From positions 62,001-126,000 of the forward strand of contig CADECX010000001.1 in NCBI GenBank assembly GCA_902825865.1: 64,000 nucleotides of DNA, written 5' to 3'. The notes under the pieces are model-generated. The model saw only the letters and a list, made by a program, of their open reading frames with translations. It was not told the origin of the DNA and ran no database searches. This DNA comes from an uncultured Alphaproteobacteria bacterium (GTDB lineage Bacteria; Pseudomonadota; Alphaproteobacteria; Micropepsales; Micropepsaceae). This document shows positions 1-9,082 of this stretch, piece by piece (positions within the stretch are counted from its first letter, which is position 1; every line of letters begins with the position of its first letter). The translations under genes were made by a program, and so were the position numbers.

Positions 1-162
1 ATTCCCTTATCCCGCCAGCCCGCCTATGCCCACTATCCCGGCGTGCCGACGCCCGTCAGCGATGCCCTGAGCAGTCACGTTGTCAGCCTGCCCATGCACC
101 CCTATCTGGACGAGGACACCCAGGACCGCATCATCGCGGCGGTTCTCGCAACCGCCGGATAA
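1..162 (+). CDS. C-terminal end of a DegT/DnrJ/EryC1/StrS-family aminotransferase (partial)
   Basis: Only the last 53 codons lie in the window; the frame is open from base 1 and stops at TAA 160-162. The tail carries a run ending VVSLPMHPYL followed by an acidic DEDTQDRI segment. This is the usual C-terminal signature of PLP-dependent sugar aminotransferases of the DegT/DnrJ/EryC1 family, where SLPMHPYL precedes the last helix. The catalytic lysine and PLP site lie outside the window, so the substrate cannot be read. Its position next to a large polysaccharide locus fits a nucleotide-sugar aminotransferase. Family assignment is fairly secure; function is inference. Confidence 0.72.
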   Translation: MPLSRQPAYAHYPGVPTPVSDALSSHVVSLPMHPYLDEDTQDRIIAAVLATAG

Positions 163-182
163 ATAAGGGATAAAGTTCCTCC

Positions 183-210
183 TTGCGACGTCCTGCCGCA
201 GGTCTATAGT
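183..210 (+). promoter_or_regulatory. Putative sigma-70-type promoter for the DUF2189 gene
   Basis: TTGCGA (183-188, 4/6 match to consensus) and TATAGT (205-210, 5/6) are separated by 16 bp in the gap between the aminotransferase remnant and the membrane-protein gene. Transcription would begin near 217, about 120 nt before the ATG at 339. The call rests only on similarity to the consensus. Confidence 0.4.
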
Positions 211-338
211 GAGGTCACTGGTACAGGTCCACGGGTTCGCCGTGACCGACGGTTGTCCTCTTCCGATCAACCCTCTTGCGATCAAAGAGACCAGCCGCCA
301 GGCCAAGGCGCGCCCCGCAAAGCAACGGGAGAGGCGCC

Positions 339-1205
339 ATGACCATCAGAAACCCCATCGAATGGAGCGGAGCGCAGCTGGTTTCGGCGGCCCATGCCGC
401 CAGCGCGGTCGGCCGTTCGATCGATCACATGCGCGATGTGGCGCATTCGCCCGCGCCCGCGATCCGGCGCATCGCCGCCGCCGATGTCTGGCAGTCGCTG
501 CGCCAGGGCTTCGCGGATTTCACGGCCTATCGCAGCGATGTGATCTTTCTTTGCGCCACCTATGCGATCGCCGGCCTGGTCCTGGCGCGTTTGGCCTTCG
601 GCTCGGACCTGCTGCCGCTGGTGTTTCCGCTGGCCTCGGGCTTTGCCATCATCGGGCCGCTGGCGGCCGTCGGTCTGTATGAGATGAGCCGGCGGCGCGA
701 GCAGGGCGCCGAAGTGGGCTGGGCCAATGCCTTCGATGTTCTCAAGGCGCCCGCCATCGGCGGGATCGCCGCCCTGGGCCTGCTTTTGATCGCCGTGTTC
801 CTGGCTTGGCTGGCGACCGCCTGGGCGATCTTCGAATTTACCCTGGCGCCCATTCTGCCGCGTTCGCCCAGTCCCGAAATTTTCGCCCAGGCGGTGTTCT
901 TCACCAGCCAGGGGCAGCAGATGATCCTGTGGGGCATGGGGATCGGCTTCCTCTTCGCCCTGCTGGCGATGATGGTCAGCGTGGTGTCCTTCCCGCTGCT
1001 GCTGGACCGCGATTGCGGGTTGGATACCGCCATCGGCACCTCGTTCAGGGCGGTCTTGGCCAATCCTGCGCCCATGGCGCTATGGGGTCTGACCGTGGCG
1101 GCGCTTCTGCTGGCCGGCTCCGCGCTGGTCTTTGTCGGGCTGATGGTGGTCGTACCGGTGCTCGGCCATGCCACCTGGCATTTGTATCGCAAGCTGATTG
1201 CCTAG
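339..1205 (+). CDS. DUF2189-family integral membrane protein
   Basis: Encodes about 288 residues. ATG 339 was chosen over an upstream in-frame start at 276 because a GGGAGAGG Shine-Dalgarno lies just before it and the earlier residues are a basic low-complexity tail. A soluble N-terminus of about 60 residues is followed by paired hydrophobic segments (AGLVLARLAFG, FPLASGFAIIGPLAAVGLYEMSR, then further pairs around residues 145-175, 200-235 and 250-280). The glycine-rich second helix ending in LYEMSRRRE is typical of the uncharacterised DUF2189 family of alphaproteobacterial inner-membrane proteins. No enzymatic motif is visible and the role is unknown. Its stop codon falls inside the 5' arm of the inverted repeat at 1203-1307. 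Confidence 0.75.
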   Translation: MTIRNPIEWSGAQLVSAAHAASAVGRSIDHMRDVAHSPAPAIRRIAAADVWQSLRQGFADFTAYRSDVIFLCATYAIAGLVLARLAFGSDLLPLVFPLASGFAIIGPLAAVGLYEMSRRREQGAEVGWANAFDVLKAPAIGGIAALGLLLIAVFLAWLATAWAIFEFTLAPILPRSPSPEIFAQAVFFTSQGQQMILWGMGIGFLFALLAMMVSVVSFPLLLDRDCGLDTAIGTSFRAVLANPAPMALWGLTVAALLLAGSALVFVGLMVVVPVLGHATWHLYRKLIA

Positions 1206-1307
1206 CGCGGTTCTTTTGCCCCCTGGCGTTGTCGCTCGTCGCTCATGGGCGCTTTACTGCCCACATCGCTCCTCGCTCCTAGCCAGGGGCCAAAATCCCT
1301 CGCGCTA
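1203..1307. repeat. Long imperfect inverted repeat between DUF2189 gene and queA
   Basis: The left arm (1203-1227) contains TAGCGCG and TTTTGCCCCCTGGC. The right arm (1282-1307) contains GCCAGGGGCCAAAA and CGCGCTA. The arms pair almost completely, interrupted by an internal bulge. The roughly 54-nt loop has a smaller GGGC/GCCC hairpin flanked by related runs GTCGCTCGTCGCTC and ATCGCTCCTCGCTC. There is no U-tract, so it does not look like an ordinary intrinsic terminator. It may be a REP-like element or a structured RNA. Confidence 0.6.
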
Positions 1308-1336
1308 ACATGGGGTGCCTGATATAGGCCCCCGCC

Positions 1337-2383
1337 ATGGATGTCAGCCTGTTCGATTTCGACCTGCCGGATGAGCGTATCGCGCTCAGACCGGCGTCCC
1401 CACGCGACAGCGCCCGGCTGATGGTGGTCGAGGCGGACGGACGTATCCTCCATCGCAGCTTGCGCGATCTGCCGGACTATTTGCGGGCAGGCGATGCGGT
1501 GCTGGTCAATGACACGAAGGTGTTTCCCGCGCGGCTTCATGGCCAGCGGTTGCGCGAAACCGGTCCCGCAAAGATAGAGGTCCTTTTGCATCAGCGGTTG
1601 GCGGCGGACCGCTATCGCGTGTTGGCGCGGCCCGCACGCAAGCTGGCGCCCGGCGACGATTTGCAATTCGGTTCCTTGAAAGCGCGGGTGATCGCGCGCG
1701 GCGAGGATGGCGAAGCCGAGATTGCATTCGCACTGTCGGGCGCAGCCTTGGACGCGGCCGTCGCCGCCGAGGGCGAGATGCCGCTGCCGCCCTATATCGC
1801 GGGAAAACGCAAAGCCGATGCGCGCGATGTGTCGGACTATCAAACCATCTTCGCGCGGCAATCCGGTTCGGTGGCCGCGCCCACGGCGGGATTGCATTTC
1901 ACGCCGGAATTGTTCGCGGCGCTGAAGAAAAAGGGCGTAACGCGCGAAGCGGTGACCCTGCATGTCGGGTTGGGCACCTTCCTGCCGGTCACCGCAACCG
2001 ATACCGCCCAGCATCGCATGCATGCCGAGCGCGCTTACCTTGATGCCGCGACCGCCGCGCGGCTGAACCAGGTCCATGCCGCCGGCGGGCGCATCGCCGC
2101 GGTGGGCACCACCAGCTTGCGCACCCTGGAAAGCGCGGCGGACAGCCAAGGTCTTATCCGGCCTTTCGAAGGCGAGACCGACATCTTCATCACCCCCGGC
2201 TACCGCTTTCGCGCCGTCGATCTGCTGCTGACGAATTTCCATTTGCCGCGCTCCACGCTGTTCATGCTGGTCAGCGCCCTGATGGGGCTGGAGGTGATGA
2301 AAGCGGCCTATGCCGAGGCCATCGCCAAGGAGTATCGCTTCTATTCCTATGGCGACGCCTGTCTGCTAATGCCTGCCCGATGA
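1337..2383 (+). CDS. queA: S-adenosylmethionine:tRNA ribosyltransferase-isomerase (queuosine synthesis)
   Basis: At 348 residues it has the normal family length. QueA transfers and isomerises the ribosyl group of SAM onto preQ1 at tRNA position 34, giving epoxyqueuosine, in the cytoplasm. Visible family motifs are the N-terminal [32 protein letters not shown], the central [12 protein letters not shown] and HVGLGTF. The ATG at 1337 has no clear Shine-Dalgarno sequence. The stop overlaps the start of tgt as ATGA, so the two genes are almost certainly translationally coupled and act in one pathway. Confidence 0.97.
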   Translation: MDVSLFDFDLPDERIALRPASPRDSARLMVVEADGRILHRSLRDLPDYLRAGDAVLVNDTKVFPARLHGQRLRETGPAKIEVLLHQRLAADRYRVLARPARKLAPGDDLQFGSLKARVIARGEDGEAEIAFALSGAALDAAVAAEGEMPLPPYIAGKRKADARDVSDYQTIFARQSGSVAAPTAGLHFTPELFAALKKKGVTREAVTLHVGLGTFLPVTATDTAQHRMHAERAYLDAATAARLNQVHAAGGRIAAVGTTSLRTLESAADSQGLIRPFEGETDIFITPGYRFRAVDLLLTNFHLPRSTLFMLVSALMGLEVMKAAYAEAIAKEYRFYSYGDACLLMPAR

Positions 2384-3516
2384 GCAATTTCCATTTCGAG
2401 CTTCTGGCCCGCGACGGCGAGGCCCGCACCGGCATCATCCATACGCCGCGCGGCGCTATCCGCACCCCGGCCTTCATGCCGGTCGGCACGGCGGCGACGG
2501 TGAAGGCGATGCTGCCGCAAAGCGTGCGCGAGACAGGCGCCGACATCCTGCTCGGCAATACATACCATCTGATGCTCAGGCCCGGCGCCGAACGCATCGC
2601 GCGTCTCGGCGGGTTGCACAAATTCATGGATTGGCCGCGGCCGATCCTGACCGACAGCGGCGGCTTTCAAGTGATGTCCTTGTCGGCCTTGCGCAAGATC
2701 AGCGAGGAGGGCGTCAAGTTCCAGTCGCATATCGACGGCCATGAGGAATTTCTCTCGCCCGAGCGCGCCATGCAGATCCAGGCCCAGTTGGGCTCCGACA
2801 TTCAGATGGTGTTCGATGAATGCCCGGCGCTGCCCGCTGCCCACGCGCAAATCGAAAAATCCATGATGTTGTCGATGCGTTGGGCGAAGCGGTCCAAAGC
2901 CGCGTTCCACGAACAAAGTGAAGAGGAACGGGCCGGGCGCGCCTGTTTCGGGATTGTTCAGGGCGGCACCTTCGCCGATCTTCGAACGCGTTCCGCCCAG
3001 GCGCTGCAGGAGATCGGTTTCGACGGCTATGCGGTCGGCGGTTTGGCGGTGGGCGAGCCGCAAAGCGCGATGTTCGAAACTTTGGAGGCGACGGTGCCGC
3101 ATCTGCCGGCGGAGCGGCCACGCTATCTGATGGGCGTGGGCAAGCCTGACGACATTGTCGGCGCGGTACTCAGGGGTGTCGACATGTTCGATTGCGTCCT
3201 GCCCACCCGCTCGGGCCGCAACGGCCAGGCCTTCACCGCAGAGGGCGCGCTCAATCTCAAGAATGCGCGCTTTGCCGACGATCCCGCGCCGCTGGAGCCC
3301 GGCTGTGATTGTCCGGCCTGCCGGCAATTCTCCCGCGCCTATCTGCATCACACGGTGAAGTCCGGCGAGATCATCGCCGCCATGCTGCTGACCTGGCACA
3401 ATTTGTCTCATTATCAGAGATTGATGGACGAGATGCGGCAGGCCATAGCGCAAGCGCGGCTGTCCGAATGGGCGAAGCAACGCAACCGAGCGGCCCAGAT
3501 CACGGAAAGCTACTGA
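2380..3516 (+). CDS. tgt: Queuine/preQ1 tRNA-guanine transglycosylase
   Basis: The 378-residue enzyme exchanges guanine-34 for preQ1 in GUN-anticodon tRNAs. The TIM-barrel signature [13 protein letters not shown] carries the first catalytic aspartate. FDCVLPTR carries the nucleophile region. The C-terminal CDCPAC with the downstream YLHH is the structural zinc site. Length and motif order are normal. The start overlaps the queA stop by 4 nt (ATGA at 2380-2383). No terminator is evident after the stop; the following 180 bases are AT-rich and lead into the sugar transferase gene. Confidence 0.97.
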   Translation: MSNFHFELLARDGEARTGIIHTPRGAIRTPAFMPVGTAATVKAMLPQSVRETGADILLGNTYHLMLRPGAERIARLGGLHKFMDWPRPILTDSGGFQVMSLSALRKISEEGVKFQSHIDGHEEFLSPERAMQIQAQLGSDIQMVFDECPALPAAHAQIEKSMMLSMRWAKRSKAAFHEQSEEERAGRACFGIVQGGTFADLRTRSAQALQEIGFDGYAVGGLAVGEPQSAMFETLEATVPHLPAERPRYLMGVGKPDDIVGAVLRGVDMFDCVLPTRSGRNGQAFTAEGALNLKNARFADDPAPLEPGCDCPACRQFSRAYLHHTVKSGEIIAAMLLTWHNLSHYQRLMDEMRQAIAQARLSEWAKQRNRAAQITESY

Positions 3517-3699
3517 TTTTTTATCACTAAGTTATTGTTTCAAATTGGAAAAATAAAATTCCATTCCGGCTCTAGCGGGCTATATTCCTTGGGTTGCGTT
3601 CTTGTGTATGCCGCCCAATTCCGCGCTATGTCCCTGCTGGCAAGCGTGATTTTGCGATTGCGAATTGTTAGTCTGGACCTGGAGAGTCCCTGAACCTTC
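3517..3699. other. AT-rich intergenic region upstream of the initiating sugar transferase
   Basis: This 183-base gap is clearly richer in A and T than its flanks, especially over the first 50 bases. It is the likely promoter region for the wbaP-type gene at 3700. I could not find a -35/-10 pair good enough to call, and no hairpin terminator for tgt is evident. Confidence 0.4.
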
Positions 3700-5181
3700 A
3701 TGACCGTTGCCGCGTCCTTTGAGCAAACACGCCACTATCCCGTGGGGGTGCGTAGCGGCACCTCCCCTTGGCGCCGCTTGGCCATTCTGTTGGGGCTTGT
3801 TGGCTCCGACCTGATCTGTTTTGCCGTCGCCGATGCCATTCTGCATCTTTTGGTGACCCCTCCCGCCCTGGCGCTGTTTCGCAACCTTTCGCAGGGCCCC
3901 AGCATCGATCTGGTGATGATCATGGCGCTGATCTTTGTCGGCGCACGCTATCTGGTTGGCGACTACAGCCGGCGGCAATTGTTCTGGGACGGCGCCCGTT
4001 CCACCACCACCGCGCTTCTGGTTTGCGGCATTGCCTATAACGCGGCTGTCTCGCTGGTGGGGCCGAGCGGGCTGATGGTCGGAATCGCCGTCTGGTCGGG
4101 ATTGATTTTTGCCCTGCCGACCATGCGTCAGGTCATGCGGCTTTTCCTGGGCAAGATCGGTGTCTGGCATTTGCCGACCGCCATTATCGGCACCAGCCCG
4201 ATGGCCCAGGAGGTCGTGCCGGTGCTGGGTCAGCAACTGGCGTTGGGGCTGAAGGTGCTATGGGTGGTGCCGGAAACCGCCGAGAAGCATCTTTCCACCG
4301 CTTTCGCCGGGCTGACGCCCTTGGTCGCGCCCCCGGATGAACTTGTTGCGGCGTTGACGGCGGTGGGCTGCCGGCAGGTCATCTTGGTGCCCGACGACCG
4401 CGCCACCATCAATCACAATGATCTGATCGATCAGTTGGTCGGCGCCGACATTGCCGTGGCGATCGTGCCGAGCCTGCGGCGTCTGCCGCTCTATGGCCTC
4501 TCCACCAATTATTTCTTCGGCAAGGATCTGCTGCTGCTGCAGGTCCGCAACAACCTGGCGCGCCTGCCGCAGCGCATTTTCAAACGCAGCCTTGACGTCA
4601 TCGGCGCCATTTTGCTGGCAATCGTGCTGGCGCCGGTGTTCCTGGTTTTCGCCTTCCTGATCTGGAAGGAAGATCGCGGCCCGATCTTCTTCCGCCAGAC
4701 ACGCGTGGGACGCGGCGGACGCGATTTCACCTGCTGGAAATTCCGCACCATGGTGGTCGATGCCGAGGATCAGATGGCCCGGTGGGAGACGGAAAATCCC
4801 GTCCTGCTGGCGCGCTATTGCGAATCCAATTTCAAGCTTCAAGCGGACCCCCGCGTCACCCGCGTCGGCGGCTGGATGCGCCGCAAGAGCCTGGACGAGC
4901 TGCCGCAGCTGCTGAACGTGTTGCTCGGCGAAATGAGCCTGGTCGGACCGCGCCCGCTGCTCCGCCGGGAATTGCCGGACTATGGCGCGGTGATCAGCCT
5001 TTATGAGCGCGTCCGGCCCGGCATCACCGGCCTTTGGCAAATCAGCGGCCGCAGCCACACCACCTTCGCGGAGCGCGTCTCCTATGACGAGTGGTACATC
5101 AAGAACTGGACCGTCTGGTACGATCTGGTGATCCTGCTGCAGACCGTGTGGGTGCTGCTCAGGGGCCAAGGAGCCTATTAA
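3700..5181 (+). CDS. wbaP: Undecaprenyl-phosphate sugar-1-phosphate transferase (WbaP-type polyprenyl glycosylphosphotransferase)
   Basis: A protein of 493 residues. It likely starts repeat-unit synthesis by moving a hexose-1-phosphate (galactose or glucose by analogy) from a UDP-sugar to undecaprenyl phosphate at the inner membrane. The first 150 residues hold four hydrophobic segments, then a CoA-binding-like domain around residues 150-270. The C-terminal 200 residues are the bacterial sugar-transferase domain, with KRSLDVIGA entering a membrane helix, [49 protein letters not shown] and a final amphipathic stretch. Its stop codon shares the palindrome TTAA (5178-5181) with the convergent gene that follows. 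WbaP versus WcaJ substrate choice cannot be read from sequence alone. Confidence 0.92.
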   Translation: MTVAASFEQTRHYPVGVRSGTSPWRRLAILLGLVGSDLICFAVADAILHLLVTPPALALFRNLSQGPSIDLVMIMALIFVGARYLVGDYSRRQLFWDGARSTTTALLVCGIAYNAAVSLVGPSGLMVGIAVWSGLIFALPTMRQVMRLFLGKIGVWHLPTAIIGTSPMAQEVVPVLGQQLALGLKVLWVVPETAEKHLSTAFAGLTPLVAPPDELVAALTAVGCRQVILVPDDRATINHNDLIDQLVGADIAVAIVPSLRRLPLYGLSTNYFFGKDLLLLQVRNNLARLPQRIFKRSLDVIGAILLAIVLAPVFLVFAFLIWKEDRGPIFFRQTRVGRGGRDFTCWKFRTMVVDAEDQMARWETENPVLLARYCESNFKLQADPRVTRVGGWMRRKSLDELPQLLNVLLGEMSLVGPRPLLRRELPDYGAVISLYERVRPGITGLWQISGRSHTTFAERVSYDEWYIKNWTVWYDLVILLQTVWVLLRGQGAY

Positions 5182-7151
5182 ACTCCGGCCGCGCTGATCG
5201 AGAAGCGGAACCGCCTTGGGCCTTCGCGATAGTCGGAGGGTTTGCGGGTATCGTCCAATTCCATCGCCGAAAGCTGCAGCTGGCAGAAGAAGCCCGCTGA
5301 GCCGTCCGCCAGCCGGGCGGGGCGATGCGTCAACAGTCCCAAAAGAGGGGCTGTGGCACGATCTATGTCGATTCTGAGCCGGTTCTGCCGGTCACCGATC
5401 TGTGCCCAACCGTCGGTCATGCCCAAGCCATGGCTGGAAGAGACCAGGAACGATACCGGTCCGCCATGGTCGATGCCGTTGCCGGCCAGCTTGTAACGCT
5501 CGGCGCGCCCGCCATTGGTGGTCACCAATTCCAATCCATCCAGGCAAAAGGCCTGGGGCAGGAGGGTGAAATGACCCAGCCGCAACACACCCTTGCCCCA
5601 GTCCTTCCAATGGAAGCTGATGTCGAAATCGACGCGCCGGGCGGCAGCGCAAAAGCGCAAATGCTTCAGGATGCGGCCCTTGGGCGTTTCAATCTCCGCA
5701 TGGGCGATAACGTCGCCATTTTCGCAAGGCTCTATCCGCGCCTCGCACCATTCCAGATCCGTGACCTTGTGTTCGCCGGGCGCCTCGAAGACGCAATCGC
5801 CGGTGTACCAGTCGGCCTGCAGCGCGATTTCCTGAAAGCTGCCATGCGGCAGTCCGCCGACCAGCGCGCGGCCATCAAAACGCAATTGCTCCAACGCCAG
5901 GCCGCGGCGCCGGTCCAGGCGGGCGCTCAAGCCGCCGGCTGCGATTTCAAGATGGCGTTCGGTGGCCGGCGCAGCCCGCGGAATCGCGGGGACCGGAGCC
6001 GGCGCGGGCGCATATTTGGCCTCTGCCGCTTCGAGGCGGGCGCGAAACCCCGTCCAGCGCCTGTCCGTCAGATGGGTGCGAAAATCGCTGGCCCAAAGAT
6101 AGCAAAGCTCTTTCCAGTCGGCATCGCCGTGCCCCAGCATGCCTTGATAGATGCGCTGGCAAGCGGCGTTGACGGCGATATTGTCGCGTCCGGTAACGGC
6201 CCAGCGCGCCAGATTGTATTTGCGCTGCTTTTTGACGGGAACCGGACACTGAACACTCTCCAGTTGCAGGACATGGCCGGCGCCTGGACGTTGCATCAAT
6301 TTCAGCACGTCGGACGGGCTGACCAGTGCCATGCCCGGTTCGCGGGTCACAGCGGTGAACGCCTTGTCCAACCTGTCCCATTCGCTGGCCTGGGGCAGTT
6401 TTTCCTCGGTCCGGAAGCGGCCGGGGCGGAAATCGAAAATCTCGGCGTCGCTGGCATAGAGGCACAGCGCCCGGTCGGATGATGCCTTGCGACCCTGGAC
6501 AAAGCGCAGATAGCTTTCCAGCTTGATGTCGTCATAGACGAAGCGCTGCAGTTGCTGAAAGGCGGCGGTGTTGGTCCACAGCAGCGCGATCCGGCGGCCA
6601 TCGAGCCCGCTGGCATATTGCGGCAGATGCTGATGTTCCGCGCTCCATTCCGGATGATGGGCGCTAGGATTGTCCCAGTCCATCAAGAGGGCGCCATAGC
6701 CGGCATCGAGATAATGTTCGACCAGTCCCGCAGAATAGGCCTGTTCGTTGACCAGCGCCACGGTGGGGCGCACGCCCAGCAATGTCTGATAGACCGCGTT
6801 GCCGATCTTGAGATTTTCGGCCGTCACCCGGCCCGGCACCAGCGGGCCGATCATCTGGCTGTAGCCGGAACCGATCAGTTCGATCTTGTTCTGGGCGAGC
6901 AGCGCGCGGGCTTGCGCGATCCAGGCCGGATCGTGCCGTTCTATTTGCTCGAGTGTGTAGCCGGATACTTCGATACCGACATGAGGATGTTTTTCCGCCA
7001 GCCGCAGCAGCGGCCAGTAGCAGCGGTTGATGACGTCGCCCCGCTTTTCCTCTTCGATCGAGGAAAAGGCGAGGTTGAGATGGAAAACGGCAAAAAGGCG
7101 CAGGTCGCCGGTCTGACCTGGTATCTCGCTGGCGAAAAACGGCGCGTTCAT
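5178..7151 (-). CDS. Glycoside hydrolase family 57-like protein
   Basis: Encodes 657 residues without a signal peptide, so probably cytoplasmic. The N-terminal half resembles a GH57 (β/α)7 barrel. FAVFHLNLAFS stands where the family has its His-rich first motif, VALVNEQAYSAGL near the region of the catalytic glutamate, and LYASDAEIFDF at the position of the catalytic Asp/Glu motif. The C-terminal 250 residues look like an all-beta domain of the DUF1925/1926 kind found after GH57 barrels. GH57 enzymes act on alpha-glucans (amylase, branching, 4-alpha-glucanotransferase). Motif 1 lacks the usual second histidine, so activity is uncertain. The stop is shared with wbaP on the opposite strand (TTAA). 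Confidence 0.62.
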   Translation of the reverse strand: MNAPFFASEIPGQTGDLRLFAVFHLNLAFSSIEEEKRGDVINRCYWPLLRLAEKHPHVGIEVSGYTLEQIERHDPAWIAQARALLAQNKIELIGSGYSQMIGPLVPGRVTAENLKIGNAVYQTLLGVRPTVALVNEQAYSAGLVEHYLDAGYGALLMDWDNPSAHHPEWSAEHQHLPQYASGLDGRRIALLWTNTAAFQQLQRFVYDDIKLESYLRFVQGRKASSDRALCLYASDAEIFDFRPGRFRTEEKLPQASEWDRLDKAFTAVTREPGMALVSPSDVLKLMQRPGAGHVLQLESVQCPVPVKKQRKYNLARWAVTGRDNIAVNAACQRIYQGMLGHGDADWKELCYLWASDFRTHLTDRRWTGFRARLEAAEAKYAPAPAPVPAIPRAAPATERHLEIAAGGLSARLDRRRGLALEQLRFDGRALVGGLPHGSFQEIALQADWYTGDCVFEAPGEHKVTDLEWCEARIEPCENGDVIAHAEIETPKGRILKHLRFCAAARRVDFDISFHWKDWGKGVLRLGHFTLLPQAFCLDGLELVTTNGGRAERYKLAGNGIDHGGPVSFLVSSSHGLGMTDGWAQIGDRQNRLRIDIDRATAPLLGLLTHRPARLADGSAGFFCQLQLSAMELDDTRKPSDYREGPRRFRFSISAAGV

Positions 7152-7301
7152 GGGGGGCCAGAGTCAGGGGGCAAAGAATTTGGTAACCATGATGACCCGT
7201 CCCCGTTAAGAATTCCCTAGAACCGGCCCGGGGCATGTTCCGGCCTGCCTTGCCTCTCCCGGAAATCTCTTTATCTATATGATTTTAAAGGAAATTTTGT
7301 A

Positions 7302-8795
7302 ATGATCGCGGGCGCGGGACGCGGAGCCCAGCTTGTTCTCCGGTATGGCTGGATGGTGATTCTGCTCATCCCGCTTCTGATGGGTGGGGTTGTTGTCGGC
7401 GACGAGGCCTTGTTGCTGAAAAACGCCTATAGCCTCGACCAAACGGATTTGAGCTTCGCGGATTACACCCGCAGTCCCGACGGTTGGTATATCTCCCATC
7501 ACATTCTTTGGTTTTCGCTGGTCTATGTCACCTCGAAAGTCACCGCCTTCCTGGGCGCCAGCGCGCTGGTGACCGAGGCGGTGATTTCCTGCCAAACCGT
7601 CCTGGCGGGGCTCATGGCCATTCTGCTCAGTTTTCATTTCCTCGTGCGCCGCCAAGGCATGGATGGCGAGCGAAGCCTTTTCGTGGTTCTCGGTTTCTTT
7701 TGCGCCGGTTATGGCGTCTTCACATTTTGCATGGCGGGATTCGTCGAGTCTTACATGGCGCTCCTCATGTCGCTGCGCCTTTTTTTGACGGAGCCATCCG
7801 CCGATGCTCGCAATAGCCGCGCCCTCGCGATACTTGATGCCCTGCTGGTGGCTTTGAAGGCCTATAGCCTGATTTTCCTGGTCTTGACCTGGCCGCTTCT
7901 TTCGCTTTCCAAGAAGGCGCGCGTGACTTACGCCCTCCATTTCGGCGCGCTGCTGCTGGCGCTCATCGTCGTCAAATTATGGCTTTGGAATCCGGTTTAC
8001 GCGTCCACGGTGGGAGGCATTTCTGTTTCCCAAAGTCTCAGCAATTTTGTCGAGCAGCTTTTCAGTCCCTGGACGGGGCTTCCATTCTGCCTGCCCGTCC
8101 TGCTGGTGCTGTTCTGGACCCCAAAAGAGCGTCGCAGATCTCTCGCCTACAAAATCTTGGGGCTCTGCGGATGCGCGAGCTTTTTCTCTCTCTATAGTTT
8201 CTTCAATGGGGATCTTGCGGGCGGGCGGTATATTTTTCCGTTTGCGATTGCTTTGATCCCGGAGATAGCCGCCGCTGCCTCCCGCCTCCTCGATCGTCAT
8301 CGCGGTGTGGTGTGGCTGTTACCGGTGGCGGTGGTCGCCTTTTTTCCGGTGGCGGTGCTGGGCCCTCCATTTTTTCCGAATGGCGCAATTCCCGCTCGCG
8401 GCGACTGCCGGCTCGAACATCCCGTGGTCTACAGCTGGAAGGTCGCATTTTCGAAAATTCTGGACCGGCCGGAGGTCGATATCTGTTTCCGCAGGCAGTC
8501 CTATACGCTTAGCGCCCGCGACGTTGCTTCGCCGCATCTGGCGCCGTGGCGGGTCGCCTATATGCTGCAGGGCGGTCACAGCCCCGCCTATCGCGCGGTA
8601 GCCCATAACTCCGGGCAGCAGCAGCATCACGCCTGGGGCGCGCGTTTGAGCGGGCGGCTGACGGCTCTGGGCTTGGGCAATCCATGGCTTTGGATGGCTA
8701 TAGGTCTGCTGCCGGCCGTTCTGGTGCTGTGGCTTTCCCTATGGACCGCAAGGCGCATCAACAGCCCAAGGCTGACTGTTCCTGACCGGGCTTAG
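7302..8795 (+). CDS. Polytopic membrane protein, GT-C glycosyltransferase-like topology
   Basis: A 497-residue protein with about ten to eleven hydrophobic segments. A periplasmic-looking acidic loop follows the first helix (GDEALLLKNAYSLDQTDL) and a soluble region lies around residues 355-450 before a last helix. The layout, with a short first loop containing acidic residues, recalls GT-C enzymes that use polyprenyl-linked sugars, but no diagnostic motif is secure. ATG 7302 is preceded by an AAAGGA Shine-Dalgarno at good spacing. A linked role in glycan synthesis is inferred from position after wbaP. I do not recognise the specific family. Confidence 0.5.
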   Translation: MIAGAGRGAQLVLRYGWMVILLIPLLMGGVVVGDEALLLKNAYSLDQTDLSFADYTRSPDGWYISHHILWFSLVYVTSKVTAFLGASALVTEAVISCQTVLAGLMAILLSFHFLVRRQGMDGERSLFVVLGFFCAGYGVFTFCMAGFVESYMALLMSLRLFLTEPSADARNSRALAILDALLVALKAYSLIFLVLTWPLLSLSKKARVTYALHFGALLLALIVVKLWLWNPVYASTVGGISVSQSLSNFVEQLFSPWTGLPFCLPVLLVLFWTPKERRRSLAYKILGLCGCASFFSLYSFFNGDLAGGRYIFPFAIALIPEIAAAASRLLDRHRGVVWLLPVAVVAFFPVAVLGPPFFPNGAIPARGDCRLEHPVVYSWKVAFSKILDRPEVDICFRRQSYTLSARDVASPHLAPWRVAYMLQGGHSPAYRAVAHNSGQQQHHAWGARLSGRLTALGLGNPWLWMAIGLLPAVLVLWLSLWTARRINSPRLTVPDRA

Positions 8796-8866
8796 GTGCA
8801 TTTTCGGCGTGATCGGCAGGGCGGATGCCTGGCTGGAAAACCAGGAATTCCGCGGGGATTTTCCGG

Positions 8867-8895
8867 TTGACCCCCCGGGGGCGGCCCCATATGGT
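8867..8895 (+). promoter_or_regulatory. Promoter of the tRNA-Lys gene
   Basis: TTGACC (8867-8872, 5/6) and TATGGT (8890-8895, 4/6) are spaced by exactly 17 bp, the spacer being a very GC-rich run. Transcription should start around 8902, about 9 nt before the mature tRNA 5' end. Position and spacing both fit a stable-RNA promoter. Confidence 0.6.
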
Positions 8896-8910
8896 CCGGC
8901 GCCTTGGTGA

Positions 8911-8985
8911 GAGCCCATAGCTCAGCGGTAGAGCATCTGACTTTTAATCAGAGGGCCGATGGTTCGACCCCATCTGGGCTCACCA
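8911..8985 (+). tRNA. tRNA-Lys (anticodon UUU)
   Basis: The 75 nt fold as a complete cloverleaf. Acceptor arms GAGCCCA (8911-8917) and TGGGCTC (8975-8981) pair over 7 bp. The D-arm holds AGCTCAGCGGTAGAGC. The anticodon stem is TCTGA/TCAGA, with loop CTTTTAA placing anticodon TTT at 8943-8945. The T-arm carries GGTTCGACCC. The discriminator A and CCA end are encoded (8982-8985). It serves AAA/AAG lysine codons. Confidence 0.97.
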
Positions 8986-9082
8986 CCGATAAATTCATTT
9001 TATCGGCCATGCACACGGGTTTCAGGCTTTTTTGCTGTCCCACCCAGTGTCTCCATTGTTCCTATAGGACCCCCCCCGGCGG

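Noticed and set aside
1202..2242. 346-codon minus-strand frame opposite queA
   Set aside because: Composition and lack of motifs mark it as an antisense shadow of a well-conserved gene.
8831..8848. CCTGG/CCAGG hairpin as terminator after the GT-C-like gene
   Set aside because: Short stem, and no T-run follows; it does not meet the pattern of an intrinsic terminator.
9070..9077. Run of eight C near the PEP-CTERM gene end as a phase-variable tract
   Set aside because: It lies just downstream of the stop codon, outside the coding frame and any promoter I can see.
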